This document shows, in pieces, positions 11,140 to 21,394 of a stretch of 64,000 nt of DNA (positions are counted from its first letter, which is position 1; every line of letters begins with the position of its first letter). The position numbers and the translations under genes are program-made. The DNA is from Phialocephala subalpina (lineage: Eukaryota; Ascomycota; Leotiomycetes; Helotiales; Mollisiaceae). The notes beneath the pieces were generated by a model that worked only from the letters and a program-made list of their open reading frames with translations, searched no databases and was not told the DNA's origin. The stretch is taken from NCBI GenBank assembly GCA_900073065.1, contig FJOG01000020.1, positions 773,770-837,769 of the forward strand, given 5' to 3'.

Positions 11140-14049
11140 TCATGCAGGTCCGAGATCAGCAAAATTGTATGGCGTCTTTGACCTGTCGTTTTCCTGGCCA
11201 CATGTCCCGCCATAGAGTTGTGATGAGAGGCAGGGGAGAGTAGCACCAAGCTCGAATGAGTTCCTAGCACTTCCTTCGTAGTTGACCGTCGTTGAGACGT
11301 CATCTGAGGTCAGCCCCATCCAGTTCTCACCAAAACCATGCCCGTGCATCGGGAAAAGTTCCATATCCTTGTATGGATGCATCCAAGCGGGATTCATCCA
11401 CTCTGAAGGTGCATTGTCGTAAATTACTGGATAACATCAGCTCATGATCACAAACGAAATGATATTGACCCACCTCTCTCCAGAGCACCGAAAGCCATAT
11501 TGAATCCGTGGTCCGGCTCCGCATCGATGAAGTCGTAGGTTTGGCCATTGCCATATCCTTCCGGGGAAATGGTTGACATGGAGTGGTCGCCAAAAGTGAG
11601 GGGGTACAGGTCGCTATTCCCTTCCTCTGGTGGAATAGAACCCTGCTGAAGTAAATATCCATCTGCTCGAGGAATCGACGTTTGAAGGTGCTGTGCTGCT
11701 CCGCTGCGCATTTGAGTGGCTGGTGACTTCGAAAAGAATGGCAGCGACTGTGATGATTCCAGTGGGGTTGTATGACTGTCTTCTCTAAGACAGCGACTGA
11801 ATCCGTTTTCGGTATTTCTGCTGTTGGTTGTCTCATCCATTGGGTGAGAGCTTGAATCTGTACGTGCCTCTTCTGCGACCTCGGGACGTAAAACTAACTC
11901 AAGCTCACGCGTTAGAACAACTTTCATGAGTTCTTCCAGGATGGTACAACTCTGCGCAACTACTGGTGTTTGTGCAGAAAGGCGTTTAAACATCCGTATC
12001 ATTCTGACCACCGCCCCCTTGGCCTCGTGTGCAGTAATGCTGAAAGGGTCCATCGTCGCGGGAATGCACAAAATGACGCCAGCGGTCAACATGTGCATTG
12101 TTATGAGGGCCATCGGGCAGTTATACTCAAACTTGTTAGCTGGGGTATAGGAGATTCGCATGGCGGCACTCAAACAGGTCTTGAATGAGTTGGGAAACGG
12201 GTTCCAGTGCGATGTTTCTGGGTCCTGTTGACGTGAAGACATCCGGTATTCTAGCAAGGGTCGATGTAACAAGATGAGGATGTAGTCGTACAGGAGTTGC
12301 AAGGCTATTCTTTGCATAACGAGATGCCGCTTGATTCGTTCTTCGGATTCCGAAATGGTGTCCTCTAACCTAGAGAACACATCGGCAGGATCTCCTTCGC
12401 CGCCAGACCAACTTGATTGTTTGAAGAACACCGGAAGATTATCTTGCCACGCTTTAAGCCTGCAGTCGAAACTCCGAACTGTCTTGACAAGCTTTGGCAG
12501 TCCTGATCCACTGGTCTGAAAGGAAGCTCGTGCACGCAAGGTGTATATTTTGCGGATAATTTGAGCTTTGATATCGTAGAGCCGGTATTTGTGTGTATGG
12601 TATGTCAGTTTTGAGACATTCTTGCCGCCGTTTATGGAATTGAGATACGCTTTCAGGGGCATCGGGATGTCCGTGTCGTCGCACTCGTCGGGATAAGAGA
12701 CGTCGCAGAAGTCCCGGTCGACGGTCGCTGGTCTACCATAGATCACGGCAGCGAACGTGTCAGCGATAAATGTATGTCCCCAAGCCCTTTTACGTGCTTG
12801 CAAAAGTGCATTGTCCCCTTTCCAATCGACTTCGCGGTGCAATCCTAGGGCATAAGCGGCCTTGACAGCTAACCCGAGGACAGACCATGATAGATTAGGG
12901 TTTCCATGGTAGATATAATACGTGCCCAAGAGAATGCAAGTCTGGACTGCTTCCAATTGACAGCGTTCCAAACTAGAAAATAAATGAGCTCGCACTTGAC
13001 AAGTAAGGGTTGGAACCAGAGCTTCGAGATCAACTGAGTGCTTACTCATGATGTGCCTATGCCTCCATCGCGGATTGTTCCCAGCGTATTGGGCACCAAG
13101 AGCAATGACCATCATGAGTAATAATGCAAAATCGGCATCAGAGCCACGTCTGAAATGGGGTCCAAGTGAGATTATTGGTTTCGCTCGTTGACGAAAAGAA
13201 CCTTCGTGGAGGATAAACATGAACCAATGAACCGTATCGAAATATGAATCGATCAGCGCCTCGATCACCTCTACAGGGGGCAGAGGAGGTTGTAAGAACA
13301 ACGCATCCGCGTTAGCGCGTGATAACTGTTCTGTTCCCCCTGGAAGAGCTGAAGTAGCAGAATGGTGTTGAGTATCGTTGAAACTGAATACCTGTGAATT
13401 GTTATCCATGTATGCTGGGAAAAGGATTCTGGTAAAAGCTGGCGACTTTCCTGTTTAGTGAGACCCATGGCGGAAGTGTCTCCGACAAAGGTGTTTCGTG
13501 CATTCTCACGAGACCCACGGACCTGATCAGAATTTAGAATAGGGATGCCGTTCGATCGAAGAGGATCGCACCTGTGATGGAGAGCCTGGAGCCAAGACGA
13601 GGTCCAAATTGGAAGTTGAACGCCCAACGCTTCTGTGTGCTTGCGCTTCGGCGTCGGACGATTCCTCCGAAGTTGGAACAGTGGAGTCTATGGATGTCTG
13701 ATTGAGTAACCGCCCCTCAGATAAAGGAACTGTCTCAATTTGCTGCGTTCTTGTTGCATTTGTGCTGCTGTCTCGTTTCCGCTTTCTTCGAGGTTCTTGA
13801 GATGTTGATACATGTGGAGGAGCATGACCCGTCGTGGTACAATCGAAACCACTTCTCACACAGAGGAAACATGGCCGTTCTACGTCGCACTTTGGCAGAC
13901 ATCGCGTTTAGCTTCCAGATCATTTCATGCTGCTGGGAATTGAACCTCAAGTCTGATTAAGGCCGGGAACTGCGCACCTTCAGCTTCTGCTTCTTACATC
14001 GATCGCAGGCCCTTGGGACTTTGACAGTCTTCCGCTTGAGGTCGGCCAT
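11140..14049 (-). CDS. Zn2Cys6 transcription factor with fungal-specific TF domain
   Basis: Exon 1 (13978-14049) and exon 2 (13572-13889) join across an 88-nt intron to make a binuclear cluster: CDRCKKQKLK | CDVERPCFLC then C after six residues, followed by a basic PRRKRKRD stretch. The main exon (11474 to about 13420) encodes the Fungal_trans middle homology region (PP..EVIEALIDSYFDTVHW, GLALGLHREVDW-like ALGLHREVDWKG, RKRAWGHTF), and the last exon (11140-11426) follows a 47-nt intron. Between 13571 and 13420 the junction is uncertain. Splicing to 13522, then removing 13451-13509, keeps the frame but leaves a 13-nt exon. The alternative keeps the conserved-looking NTFVGDTSAMGL block but needs a 1-nt shift. 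Lying between the decarboxylase-like and transporter genes, it is the likely cluster regulator. Confidence 0.85.
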
Positions 14050-14094
14050 TCCTGCAGAGACAAAGCTGCTGAGGCTCAAGGAGGAGAGCTCTGG

Positions 14095-14104
14095 TCCACC
14101 GGAA
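14095..14104. promoter_or_regulatory. Cluster motif copy upstream of the Zn2Cys6 regulator
   Basis: TCCACCGGAA, 46 bp upstream of the regulator's ATG, flanked by G on the left and GTGG on the right. This position would suit autoregulation (inference). Confidence 0.5.
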
Positions 14105-14185
14105 GTGGGAGTGTTTTGTCGAGGATAATGTAAGGTATTGACGCTTGGCTAGCATATTGGAAGAGCAGGAGGTTTCATGGAAGCT

Positions 14186-14195
14186 CCCACCGGAG
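14186..14195. promoter_or_regulatory. Degenerate cluster motif copy (TCCCACCGGA)
   Basis: CTCCCACCGGAGC around 14185-14197 keeps the CCACCGGA core of the other copies. It lies about 140 bp upstream of the regulator's start. Confidence 0.4.
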
Positions 14196-14461
14196 CTCGA
14201 GGCGTGGCTTCAGAGCGTGTCTGGGTTGTAGAAGACCAAAGCTGTTTTTTGTCTTGAGTGCTTAACGGATTGGCCGGCCTCAGTGGATACGGCAAAGTCC
14301 CAATTCGAAGTTTGAGGACGAGGAGTGGCTGAGTGAGGTTCCTCGAACCTGCGATGTCGTGTCGATGAAGCGGCGGGATAAAGTTGCTCTGGGCGGAGTC
14401 ACGTGGGGTGCGGGGAACTTGGAACGCCTCCCTCGCTTCGCTACCCATCATCTCCACTTCA

Positions 14462-14524
14462 CTTCCACCGGAAGCAATCTCTATTCGTCTACCTCACTAC
14501 AAGCAATGGTCGCTTCCACCGGAA
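14462..14524. promoter_or_regulatory. Two cluster motif copies between regulator and transporter
   Basis: CTTCCACCGGAAG at 14462-14474 is the exact reverse complement of the copy at 9911-9923. CTTCCACCGGAA follows at 14513-14524, 51 bp further on. Both lie in the 904-bp region between the divergent regulator (14049) and transporter (14954). Confidence 0.6.
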
Positions 14525-14815
14525 ACACACATTCAGCACTCTAACCCGGTCCAACTGTCTCACATAGTTCAACGGCATGCAACAGCGCCGTGAATCCCCA
14601 CCATACCAAACACATTACCCTGCAGTTGACATTACTCATGTCAGCCCCGAGATGGGTTCCCCGCAAGATGGATTCAACTCTAGAATTAATTGAGGCTTGA
14701 ATGTCTCAGCGCCTTGTGGATTGCTACTTGCTATCCACATCTCTATCCCCATACTCCCTCCAGACCCCATGCTCTCAAACCACCCCACTGATGTCGCGGC
14801 AGAGGAGATGATAAG

Positions 14816-14823
14816 TATATAAG
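14816..14823 (+). promoter_or_regulatory. TATA box of sugar transporter
   Basis: TATATAAG lies 131 bp upstream of the transporter ATG, a usual distance for a fungal promoter with a short leader. Confidence 0.45.
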
Positions 14824-14953
14824 TCAGATGAAGCCCATCGCCTTACTGTTCCTTGAAGCCTCTCCATTATTCTGACCTTTAAGAATCCAGCTCCGTTCTG
14901 ATTGTCGCCCTTCATATATTTCCAGCAGATCGCCGCGGTCGACTTCCGCCAGC

Positions 14954-16705
14954 ATGCTTCACCATGCCGTCTCGCAGACAAATGCTGCTAAGATTAGTAG
15001 AAAAACTTCAGTCTATAATTATGCCATCGTGGCATTCGCAGCAATAGGGTCTATAATATACGGCTATGACTCTTCGGTAATAGCAACGACTTTGGTATGT
15101 GCATTCTAGACTTATACTCGCTTGCTCCTTTGCCACCTCCCCTTCTTAACTTGATTACCCCCATTCTGGAACTTGCTCTGCAGAACACTTCTAACTTCTA
15201 CAAGGGACAACCGACCTTTTTTACTTATTTCAACCTTGCCACCGCTGGGGAGCCTGGATACGAATACACAACTCAGATAACCGGTGCATGCAATGGACTC
15301 GCTCAAGCTGGTGGGTTTTTCGGCTGTATCATCAACTCCTGGACAGCAGACCGCTTCGGACGCATTCCATCTTTCCAAATCGCCAGCGCGTTCTGCATAA
15401 TTGGCGGGGCAATTCAGGCAGCGGCAGTCAATGTCCCGATGCTTCTCGTTTTCCGCTTTGTGAACGGTCTCGGCGTTGGGATGCTACTCGTAGTCACTCC
15501 CATGTACCTATCTGAACTGTCACCTCCACAAACCCGTGGCTTTCTCGTTGGTCAACACGGGGCTTTTCTGGCTATCGGCTACAATATTGCTGCTTGGACT
15601 GGGTTCGGATGCTACTTTGCAAAAAACGGATCACTTGCTTGGCGTCTGCCTCTTGCAATGCAGGTCATCTTTCCATTGATCCTTCTCGCTGGGTCATTCT
15701 GGATGCCGCGCTCGCCAAGATGGCTAATTACACAAGATCGCGGAGACGAAGCGCTCGCTGTCATCTCACGTCTGCATCAATCGCCCTCCGACCCAGACAA
15801 TGTCTTTGCTACAGCAGAATACAATCAAATGTTTGCCCAAATCGAATTCGAAAAGATCCAACGGAACGGCAGAATGGGATTCGTTAGTGGCTGGAAGCTC
15901 CTTATGACAAAGCCATCCTATCGACGCCGAGCAGCTCTTGGATTTGGTATCATGTTCGGAGCCCAATGCACTGGTGTCTTGGTGATCAACAACTACCAAG
16001 TGACGCTCTTTCCAGGCCTAGGCGTTGGACCAGCCTTGTCACTCGCTCTGTACTGCGTTTATCTTTTCGTCGCACTGATCGGGAACACGACCTGTGGGTG
16101 GATAGTCGATCGACTGGGGCGACGCAAGATGTTTCTCATTGGTCTCGTCGGGTCTGCCTGCGCTCTGGTTGGAGAGACGATCTTTGCTGCTCTTTCTGAG
16201 AAGACGACGAATCGCGTCATTCTAGGATTTGCAGTTTTCTTCATTTTCACGTACATTCCGTTCTTCTCAACGTTTGTTGATACTACTATGTACATCTACA
16301 TGTCGGAAATCTTTCCCTCAGAGGTCCGCTCCCACGGCGTAGCTCTCAGTGTTGCAGGTACGTACGAATCTTCTCCCAACATACACCCCCACTTCCCAAG
16401 AAAGTCGTACTAATTCGAGTTCAAATCATCAAGGACAATGGCTAGCAACGATATGCTTCTTACAATCCGCACCAACGGCATTCGCCAACATCGGCTACAA
16501 ATTCTACCTCGTTTTCATCATCTGCACCATCGCTTTGTGGTTTGCAGTTTATTTCTTCTTTCCAGAGACACAGAATCTCAGCTTGGAAGAGATGGCGAAG
16601 ATGTTTGGTGATGATGTTGCAGTCACTTTTGAGAAGGAAATCGAGGCTGCGGAATTGGATGAGAAGAACAGGCCTGCACATGTGGAAGTTGCGGACAAGG
16701 TGTAG
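14954..16705 (+). CDS. MFS sugar-porter family transporter
   Basis: Three exons, 14954-15094, 15184-16357 and 16434-16705, with introns of 89 and 76 nt; the joined frame gives 528 residues and twelve predicted membrane segments. Sugar-porter signatures are IIYGYDSSV in helix 1, WTADRFGRIPSF (loop 2-3), FVNGLGVGMLL..PMYLSELSPPQTRG (helix 4 onward), MPRSPRWLI in place of PESPRWL, WIVDRLGRRK (loop 8-9) and FFFPETQNLSLEEM at the end. The helix 7 motif is AQCTGVLVINNY rather than the usual QQxTGxNxxxYY, so the substrate may not be a plain hexose. It is divergent from the Zn2Cys6 gene and shares its motif-bearing promoter, suggesting co-regulation. A second in-phase start choice is not excluded. 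Confidence 0.92.
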
Positions 16706-16888
16706 TTGGTTGGGCCACTGAGAAGAGAGTTTGTCGCAATCATTGCAGGAGTGGATGTTTGTGAGTCGTATTACAGGTTTCAGACTTAAGTTACTGATCT
16801 TTCACGGAGCATTCGCTCGCATTTCTCAAAGATATTATATCTAGAAGTTTCATCAGCACGTGACCATAATAGGCACTTGGAAGTCTAC

Positions 16889-18295
16889 TCACCCAAGTTC
16901 TCTCAGCAGCCTCTCTCTCATACTCTCCACCTCCCCGTCTCTTGGAATTCCCTCTTTATCATACTCCTTCAGCTTGTCTCCCAGACTCTTGACGTCCTCG
17001 GCAGGGACACTGGAAATGATTTGCTGCCTACTAGCTCGCTTTCTCCTCACTCGATCAAACAGTTTCATTCTCTCATCAATCACATTCTTGCTTGGGAGAT
17101 CCGAGAACAGCGCAAGAAGCGCACCTGTGTCTTCAAGTGCTTGATTTCCCCCCTGTGCGTTGAAAGGTAGCATTGGGTGGGCGGCGTCGCCGATCAGGAT
17201 CGTTTTGCCGTAGATGTAGGATTTAAGAGGTGTGCGGTTTCTGAGGCGCCAGGCCTTGATTGTATGTGCTTTTCTGGATATTATCAGTTGACGCCTACAT
17301 CGAAGTGTGATTTTCGGCTTACTTTACGAGTTTGAGCAGAGTTGGATGGTAGTCTGAAAAGGTTTCCAGGAGTTTGACCTTGTCTGCAGACATGTCGTAA
17401 TCCGCTGAAGTGTCAGCATCGTTTCATTCAACGTCAACCGTGCCATCTGGAGCGGTACCTTCAACATCAGAATCTCCCTTCTTTCCAGGACAGAAAGCAG
17501 CCAAATTTTGAACTTCGCCATCTCGACACGAGTACCAAACCAATCTCAACGTCTTTCCCCTGTACGGCAACACAAACGTATTCCTCGCTTTCCTCATCAA
17601 TGACTTCAACTCCGGATCCGCTATCACAACACTCGTATCTAACAACCATCTATTAATACTCCACCCCACATCATCAATCACCTCTCCTCCCTCCTCATAC
17701 GCACCTCCCACAATCCCCAAAGCCGCCTTCCGAACAACAGAATGCAACCCATCAGCACCAATCAAAAGATCACCCTTCCACACCCTCCCATCATCCAACT
17801 CAACCTCCGCATTCTCAACATCAACTCTCACAATCTTGACTCCAAGCAATAGTTCCACTCCTTCCTCACCCAAAGCCAAATTCCTCAACTCGGAATGCAA
17901 ATCCACGCGATGAAAAGCTCGATACGGAAACCCCAAATTCTCTTCAATCCCATCCATTGCTCCAGGAGGATAGACGTCTATTTTTTCGAGTGTAATGCCG
18001 GAATAGACGGCTACGGAATCCATGCGTACTCCTTTTGCGGCGAGGAAGCTGAAGTTGAGCGCGGAGAGGACGCGGGTTCCGTTTGGGGAGAGGGTTATTG
18101 CTGCGCCTACTTCGTGGAGGAGGTGGGAGCGTTCAAAGATCTGTACTTGTGAGAATGAAGAAAAGAGGGAAGGGGAAAGGGAAGAGGTACCGTGATTTTG
18201 TGGCCCGCTTGTCGAAGGGCTGCTGCTGCTGTGAGGCCGGCTATTCCTGCTCCAACTATCAGGATACTGAGTTGGGTTGGAGTATGTGATCCCAT
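16889..18295 (-). CDS. FAD-dependent aromatic monooxygenase (salicylate hydroxylase-like)
   Basis: Four exons, 18191-18295, 17459-18140, 17323-17404 and 16889-17273, joined by introns of 48-54 nt, giving 417 residues. The N-terminal dinucleotide fold is ILIVGAGIAGLTAA and continues GHKIT | IFERS.LLHEVGAAITLSPNG across intron 1. The second FAD motif is DLLIGADGLHSVVR, and the GD motif is ILIGDAAHPMLPFNAQGGNQALED. The family uses NAD(P)H and O2 to hydroxylate aromatic acids such as salicylate or 6-hydroxynicotinate. The start is set by the GxGxxG position. The C-terminus ends at a TGA that overlaps a possible GTGAGT donor, so a further short exon cannot be excluded. Its promoter lacks the cluster motif, so membership of the neighbouring cluster is not supported. 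Confidence 0.9.
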
Positions 18296-18686
18296 TGTGA
18301 ATCTTCCGTGACTTGCTCTTGGATTGAAAGTCCTGCTCGAAGTTTTGAAGAAGTACTTCGGGCTGAAGATATTGGAAACGTAGAAAAAAGTCACTCCTGC
18401 GGAGACTAGATACGAAGTAGGCCTACTGATTCAGGATCGGTCTTAGGGTTTGGGTTTAAGTTTAAATATAATCTAGTACCCGGGTACAGTAATATTGTAT
18501 CATACACTCAGATGTTAATGGGGAGTCAGCACCGTCAGCTTACCTCCCCCTTACGCGCTAGCCGAGTCTCGGTTCGCATAACAACTTCGGTAAAATGTGT
18601 AACGTGATTGGAGATGGGTTCGAGTTATAAGTACTTTCATTATCAATAGATAGACGGAAGCTCTACAAGTAATTGCGAAAAATGCT

Positions 18687-19433
18687 TTAGACAACCTGCT
18701 TCAGGTGGCCCGTGAAAGTGTCCATCACGAGACCGAAGATCTCCATGTTCTCCGTGATTGTCGAGAAGCTCTTCAGGTACTTGACATCCTCAACGATTGT
18801 CTTATATGGACTGAATTCAAGTCAGCAATTCACTCTCCAAGATCTCATCGCGCGACTCACTCGTTGATAGCTCCCCAAACATCGTGATCGTGAGCAAGGG
18901 CAGGATGCTTCTTCTCTATCCTTCCCTGAAAGCCTTCCTCGTCCGTCTGTGTCATTCCACAATCTTTTGCACCCAATCAGCAACCCTCCTCATCAGAAGG
19001 TAGGAAAGTGACATACCAGTATGATGAATAACCACAACAGTCCCAATACTCCCAATAGCATCCAATTCAAGTCAGCAATTCACTCTCCAAGATCTCATCG
19101 CGCGACTCACTCGTTGATAGCTCCCCAAACATCGTGATCGTGAGCAAGGGCAGGATGCTTCTTCTCTATCCTTCCCTGAAAGCCTTCCTCGTCCGTCTGT
19201 GTCATTCCACAATCTTTTGCACCCAATCAGCAACCCTCCTCATCAGAAGGTAGGAAAGTGACATACCAGTATGATGAATAACCACAACAGTCCCAATACT
19301 CCCAATAGCATCCAGCGTATTTTCTAAGAAGGATGTTAGTACTCGTGGGTAATTGGAGGGAGGCCGAGACTTACTCGTTTTTGCGGAGGAGGGATTCGAG
19401 TCGTTGGGTTGGTGTGGGATTTGGAGCTGCCAT
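18687..19433 (-). pseudogene. Beta-carbonic anhydrase-like relic with internal duplication
   Basis: Exon-like blocks on the minus strand: 19375-19433 (start MAAPNPTPTQRLESLLRKN), 19267-19323 (TLDAIGSIGTVVVIHHT), 19111-19213 and its copy 18861-18963 (DCGMTQTDEEGFQGRIEKK), and 18687-18810 (DPYKTIVEDVKYLKSF to TAA). The HHTDCG zinc-ligand motif of beta-carbonic anhydrases is split by an intron and then restored. The earlier region with the first zinc Cys and the Asp-Arg pair is absent, and the first two blocks do not join in frame, so this segment has been lost. A 250-bp duplication repeats the block carrying the second zinc Cys. Splicing from the upstream copy straight to the last exon would skip the extra copy, but the enzyme would still lack its first ligand. 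Confidence 0.7.
18814..19313. repeat. Exact 250-bp direct tandem duplication
   Basis: Copy 1 is 18814-19063 and copy 2 is 19064-19313. I found no mismatch by eye. The unit starts AATTCAAGTCAGCAATTC and ends GCATCC, and covers one exon, two introns and part of a second exon of the carbonic-anhydrase relic. Perfect identity means a very recent event or an assembly duplicate. Confidence 0.9.
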
Positions 19434-20174
19434 GTTTTGAAAGCTTGTCCTGGAGATGTAGGGAACGAGGTTAATATTCTAATTCGCGACGATGTTGAAG
19501 TTGGAATTGATTTGATTTGGCTTGATGATGCTGGTGTTGATGTTTGTTGTTTCAAGCAGTGGGTTTGCTTTTTCGTCAAGTCGAGGTAGTTATGTATTCT
19601 CCGGAGCTCTTGAACAGCTTACCGAGAACATCTCGCGATGCCTCAAAACAACCTGTTCTGTCGTTCACTAATCCAGACGTACCTGTGCTTACTCACCTGA
19701 TCCCGAATCTGGGACTCAGAGCCCTGGTTGATCAGTTGCTGAGAAATGCGGGGTTTGAGGCTCATGCTCATGTGTCGTGTGGAATAATCACAATCTTCAT
19801 GCGGGTCTTGGATGCGGGATTTGGACCGATGTATCGAAGTAGCAAATGCATCCGTATAGCGTAGGACTGTGTTATTGGTTGCTGCTGAGAATGATTACTA
19901 TTCATCCCTTACGTGCGAGAGGTGCAACAAGCGAGGTCTGGTCTTGGCAACCCCTGACTGGGTTACCGAGGAGGCAATTGATCATGCAACGTGCGTAGTA
20001 TGCAGGCTTTACTTTTCAATGGAATGATCAAAGGCAAGCTCGTGATGATTTTCGTTTCTGTATCTGGGGTATAAAGGAAGTCGAAGATCCACTGTTTCTC
20101 TTCCAATCCCAACTCAACAATTCAATCAAAGTTTCCAATCTCGACCACACACAATACATTCTTCGATTTCTACA
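19434..20174. other. Intergenic before NmrA-like gene
   Basis: No gene recognised. The last 100 bp are a pyrimidine/CAA-rich leader typical of fungal 5' UTRs. Confidence 0.4.
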
Positions 20175-21267
20175 ATGTCTTCTCAAAAGCAGACTGTCCT
20201 CGCCATTGGTGGCACAGGCGCACAAGGAGTTCCTGTTGTTCAAGGTAGGCTCGCCACTCCCTGTCCTCTCACTGGAATACTAACCGAAGACAGAACTCAC
20301 TCGTGACGGCAAATACAATGTCCACGTCTTGACCCGCTCTACAAAGTCAGCCCCGGCGCTCGAACTCGCCTCTTTACCAGGTGTCACCATTTTCTCCGGG
20401 GACGGCTACGACGAAGCCAACCTCCATTCCGCGTTCTCCGCCGGCATCGACATCGCCTTCGTCAACACCAATGGCTTCGCAATCGGGGAGAAAGCCGAGA
20501 TCTATTGGGGAATCCGTATCTTTGAGATCGCAGCCGAGCACGGAGTGAAACATTTCGTTTGGGCGAACCTCGAATCCTCGTACAAAGTCAGCGGATACCA
20601 GCCTCGCTTCCGGACTGGACATTTCGATGGCAAACAAAAGGTTGCCGACTGGATTAGCGCTCAGCCGAAAGATGGGCAGATGAAATGGAGTATTCTGACG
20701 AGTTGTATGTATCTGGAGATGTTTTCTGAGTTGCTGCGACCATCTCCGGAAATCATTGATGGGGAGGAGGTCATGATTTTCAAGGCGCCGGTTGGGAAGG
20801 GTCGTCCACCGATGATATTCTTGGAGGATCTTGGGAGATATGGAAGGTGGTTGATTGACCATCCTGAGAAGAGTGCTGGATTGAATCTCAAGATCTCAAC
20901 CGAGCAGGTGGGATGGGACGATGTGGTGAAAGGATTCACTGAAGTGACTGGCAAGAAGGCGATTTTCAAGGACATCACTCTTGATGAGTACTTTGCTAGT
21001 GGGGCCTTCCCGTTCCCGGATACCAAGGTGGGCCACTCGCTTGGTCATGATGACGAGACGCTGCAGACGTACAGAGAAAATTTCACTGGATTTTGGAATA
21101 CATGGAAGGAAAGTGTGTTGCTGAGAGATTATGCGGTGTTGGATGAGATTCTGCCGACAAGAGTCAAGAGTGTCAAGGAGTGGATGCAGATTTCTGGATA
21201 TACTGGCAAGCATGGCAATGTGTTGAAGGATTATTCGGACGCGACTTCTAAGCATAGGGCGGTCTAA
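20175..21267 (+). CDS. NmrA-like family NAD(P)-binding protein
   Basis: Two exons, 20175-20244 and 20294-21267, joined by a 49-nt intron, giving 347 residues. The N-terminus VLAIGGTGAQGVPVVQ has the GGTGxxG variant of the dinucleotide motif typical of the atypical SDR family that includes NmrA. The central phrases FVWANLESSYKVSG and FDGKQKVADWI follow the family pattern, and no SDR-type YxxxK catalytic pair is evident. Members act as redox sensors or as isoflavone-reductase-like enzymes; which applies here cannot be told. It lies downstream of the monooxygenase and the carbonic-anhydrase relic with no shared promoter. Confidence 0.9.
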
Positions 21268-21394
21268 AGAATACATAATTAGAAGGGCTTAGTACAGACA
21301 TATTAGTAGAATGTTGGAATGGCACAGAATACATGACAACAATAATATAAATATGCTTAGTTACTCTAGAATGTCCCTCCTCCTTCGTAGCTGT

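Noticed and set aside
16889..21267. Extending the motif-bearing cluster to the monooxygenase and NmrA-like gene
   Set aside because: Neither promoter carries the TTCC(A/C)CCGGAA word, and intervening DNA holds a relic.
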